In this document: piece after piece, positions 61,601-64,000 of the stretch
Layout: every line of letters starts with the position of its first letter
Position numbering within the stretch: the stretch's first letter is position 1
Assembly: GCA_031769625.1 (NCBI GenBank)
Contig: JAUIMM010000688.1
Coordinates: 1,922,944 to 1,986,943, forward strand
Reading direction: 5' to 3'
Length of the DNA: 64,000 nt
Source of the DNA: Taudactylus pleione
Taxonomy: Eukaryota; Chordata; Amphibia; Anura; Myobatrachidae
Program-made: the position numbers and the translations under genes
The notes under the pieces: generated by a model
What the model was told of the DNA's origin: nothing
Database searches by the model: none
What the model saw: the letters and a program-made list of their open reading frames with translations, nothing else

Positions 61601-64000
61601 CCGAAGGAGCCTAGGAATCCTTTCTTTGACTGGCTGTTTCTCTGCCACCTGACAGTCAAAATGGTCCAAAATTTGGGGTGAATGTAGCTCTGAGCTAGTG
61701 CTTTCCAGCCATAGTGGTCTCATAATTGTAGACCACATGGATTGATAACTGCAAGCATTTAAAGCAAATAAAAATCTCCATTGAGTTAAAGTGGACCGAA
61801 GGAGCCTAGGAACCCTTTTTTTGACTGGCTGTTTCTCTGCCACCTGATGGTCAAAATGGCTCAAAATTTGGTGTGAATGTGGCTCTGAGCTAGTGCTTTC
61901 CAGCCATAGTGGTCCCATAATTGTAGACCACATGGATTGATAACTGCAAGCATTTAAAGAAAATTAAAATCTTCATTGACTTAAAGTGGACCGAAGGAGC
62001 CTAGGAACCCTTTTTTTGACTGGCTGTTTCTCTGCAACCTGATGGTCAAAATGGCCGAAAATTTGGTGTCAATGTAGCTCTGAGCTAGTGCTTTCCAGAC
62101 ATAGTGGTCTCATAATTGTAGACCACATGGATTGATAACTGCAAGCATTTAAAGCAAATAAAAATCTCCATTGACTCAAAGTGGACAGAAGGAGCCTAGG
62201 AACCCTTTCTTTGACTGGCTGTTTCTCTGCCACCTGACGGTCAAAATGGCCCAAAATTTGGTGTGAATGTAGCTCTGAACAAGTGGTTTCCAGCCATACT
62301 GGTCCCATAATTGTAGACCACATGGATTGATAACTGCAAGCATTTAAAGCAAATAAAAATCTCCATTGACTCAAAGTGGACCGAAGGAGCCTAGGAACCC
62401 TTTTTTGACTGGCTGTTTCTCTGCCACCTGATGGTCAAAATGGCCCAAAATTTGGTGTGAATGTAGCTCTGAGCTAGTGCTTTCCAGCCATAGTGGTCTC
62501 ATAATTGTAGACCACATGGATTGATAACTGCAAGCATTTAAAGCAAATTAAAATCTCCATTGACTTAAAGTGGACCGAAGGAGCCTAGGAACCCTTTTTT
62601 TGACTGGCTGTTTCTCTGCAACCTGATGGTCAAAATGGCCCAAAATTTGGTGTGAACGTAGCTGTGAACAAGTGCTTTCCAACCACTCTGGTCCCATAAT
62701 TGTAGACCACATGGATTGATAACTGCAAGCATTTAAAGCAAATAAAAATCTCCATTGACTCAAAGTGGACCGAAGGAGCCTAGGAACCCTTTTTTGACTG
62801 GCTGTTTCTCTGCCACCTGATGGTCAAAATGGCCCAAAATTTGGTGTGAATGTAGCTCTGAGCTAGTGCTTTCCAGCCATAGTGGTCTCATAATTGTAGA
62901 CCACATGGATTGATAACTGCAAGCATTTAAAGCAAATAAAAATCTCCATTGACTTAAAGTGGACCGAAGGAGCCTAGGAACCCTTTTTTTGACTGGCTGT
63001 TTCTCTGCAACCTGATGGTCAAAATGGCCCAAAATTTGGTGTGAATGTAGCTGTGAACAAGTGCTTTCCAACCACTCTGGTCCCATAATTGTAGACCACA
63101 TGGATTGATAACTGCAAGCATTTAAAGCAAATAAAAATCTCCATTGACTTAAAGTGGACCGAAGGAGCCTAGGAATCCTTTCTTTGACTGGCTGTTTCTC
63201 TGCCACCTGTCGGTCAAAATGGCCCAAAATTTGGTGTGAATGTAGCTCTGAACAAGTGGTTTCCAGCCATACTGGTCCCATAATTGTAGACCACATGGAT
63301 TGATAACTGCAAGCATTTAAAGCAAATTAAAATCTCCATTGACTCAAAGTGGACCGAAGGAGCCTAGGAACCCTTTTTTTGACTGGCTGTTTCTCTGCCA
63401 CCTGATGGTCAAAATGGCCCAAAATTTGGTGTGAATGTAGCTCTGAGCTAGTGATTTCCAGCCATAGTGGTCTCATAATTGTAGACCACATGGATTGATA
63501 ACTGCAAGCATTTAAAGCAAATTAAAATCTCCATTGACTTAAAGTGGACCGAAGGAGCCTAGGAACCCTTTTTTTGACTGGCTGTTTCTCTGCCACCTGA
63601 TGGTCAAAATGGCCCAAAATTTGGTGTGAATGTAGCTCTGAGCTAATGCTTTCCAGCCATAGTGGTCTCATAATTGTAGACCACATGGATTGATAACTGC
63701 AAGCATTTAAAGCAAATAAAAATCTCCATTGACTCAAAGTGGACAGAAGGAGCCTAAGAACCCCTTTTTTGACTGGCTGTTTCTCTGCAACCTGATGGTC
63801 AAAATGGCCCAAAATTTGGTGTGAATGTAGCTGTGAACAAGTGCTTTCCAACCACTCTGGTCCCATAATTGTAGACCACATGGATTGATAACTGCAAGCA
63901 TTTAAAGCAAATAAAAATCTCCATTGACTTAAAGTGGACCGAAGGAGCCTAGGAATCCTTTCTTTGACTGGCTGTTTCTCTGCCACCTGATGGTCAAAAT
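58651..64000. repeat. Satellite domain with 17-monomer higher-order repeat containing 6-monomer units
   Basis: A monomer with two private changes, 'gtgtcaatgtagc' and 'tccagacatagtgg', occurs at about 58760 and 62069, 3309 bp apart (17 monomers less 6 bp). Inside, 59238-59648 and 60405-60815 match at 1167 bp. Both 1167-bp units share 'aaaatgcccaaaattt' (one base lost) near 59133 and 60299, so that deletion was inherited through duplication. 60812-61348 matches 62760-63296 at 1948 bp. The window ends inside a monomer, so the array continues beyond. Confidence 0.82.

Larger units (their letters stand above)
1..64000. repeat. Tandem satellite DNA array, ~195-bp monomer, ~328 copies
   Basis: Every part of the window is the same ~195-bp unit in the same orientation. 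Landmarks in order within a unit are 'cattgacttaaagtgg', 'gagcctaggaaccc', a T-rich tract, 'gactggctgtttctctg', 'ctgatggtcaaaatgg', 'aaatttggtgtgaatgtagc', 'tttccagccatagtgg', 'cataattgtagaccacatgg', 'attgataactgcaagc' and 'atttaaagcaaat'. Unit starts at 1, 196, 391, 586, 781 and 976 fix the period at 195. The last full start near 63917 implies 328 units averaging about 194.9 bp, with the net loss coming from small indels and T-tract length. I found no inverted units and no interrupting unique DNA. Satellites of this length (close to one nucleosome plus linker) are typical of centromeric and pericentromeric heterochromatin; that location is inference. I do not recognise the family. Confidence 0.99.

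Noticed and set aside
395..63986. About a hundred minus-strand open frames of 60-249 codons with related translations
   Set aside because: All lie inside the satellite monomer, begin at whatever ATG follows a stop, and vary freely in amino acids. They are open only because the period is a multiple of three, and indels break them without any sign of constraint.
1..64000. CRISPR array
   Set aside because: Repeats are contiguous ~195-bp units with no short repeat/unique spacer alternation. The G+C, CpG depletion and HOR organisation are those of eukaryotic satellite DNA.
1..64000. Transposable element fragments, viral insertions or unique DNA inside the array
   Set aside because: Reading through the whole window showed no stretch that departs from the monomer by more than substitutions and indels of one or a few bases, and no terminal inverted repeats or target-site duplications.

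Overview
The whole window is one uninterrupted tandem satellite array. A monomer of about 195 bp repeats head-to-tail from the first base to the last. Monomer starts (the 'atct[c/t]cattgac' landmark) fall at 1, 196, 391, 586, 781, 976 and so on. The last complete start is near 63917, so about 328 monomers fit with a mean length near 194.9 bp. I found no unique sequence, rRNA, tRNA, CRISPR array, mobile-element terminus or credible protein-coding gene on either strand.

The sequence indicates a eukaryotic genome: heterochromatic satellite DNA, plausibly centromeric or pericentromeric. The monomer is about 41% G+C and very poor in CpG. Several variable sites show the CpG to TpG/CpA pattern expected from cytosine methylation. 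Together these fit a methylated genome, for example a vertebrate, but I do not recognise the family and cannot name the organism.

Monomers fall into a few haplotype classes set by linked variants in the left half (cttc/ctcc, gactta/gactca/gacttg, ccg/cag/caa/ctg, T-tract form), the middle (cccaaaa/ccgaaaa/ctcaaaa/cacaaca) and the right half (gagctagtgctttcc, gagctagtgatttcc, gaacaagtggtttcc, or gtgaacaagtgctttccaacc). These classes recur in fixed order and form higher-order repeats (HORs) whose length changes along the window. There are 6-monomer units at 0.8-3.1 kb, 4-monomer units at 3.3-4.9 kb and 7-monomer units at 5.6-8.4 kb. There are 5-monomer units at 13.4-15.2 kb and alternating 8/6 units at 17-22.6 kb. 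Units of variable length with many small indels lie at about 22.9-35.5 kb, and long-range 8/9/21/38-monomer relationships at 35-50 kb. Very uniform 5-monomer units follow at 51.4-54.2 kb, 7-monomer units at 54.2-56.5 kb, 4/3 units at 56.5-58.6 kb, and a 17-monomer unit containing 6-monomer units at 58.6-64 kb. This is the signature of repeated unequal exchange and gene conversion.

The many minus-strand open frames (up to 249 codons) are by-products of the period: 195 is 3 x 65, so the frame carries across monomers. One A/T difference decides whether each monomer reads TTA (open) or TAA (stop). Differences between monomers fall freely at amino-acid-changing positions, so I call no CDS. The most useful observations are the HOR mosaic and its breakpoints, the paired dyad symmetries that mark only some monomer classes, the CpG-decay series in a CACGTG motif, and the indel-rich zone, which may be an assembly-quality problem.
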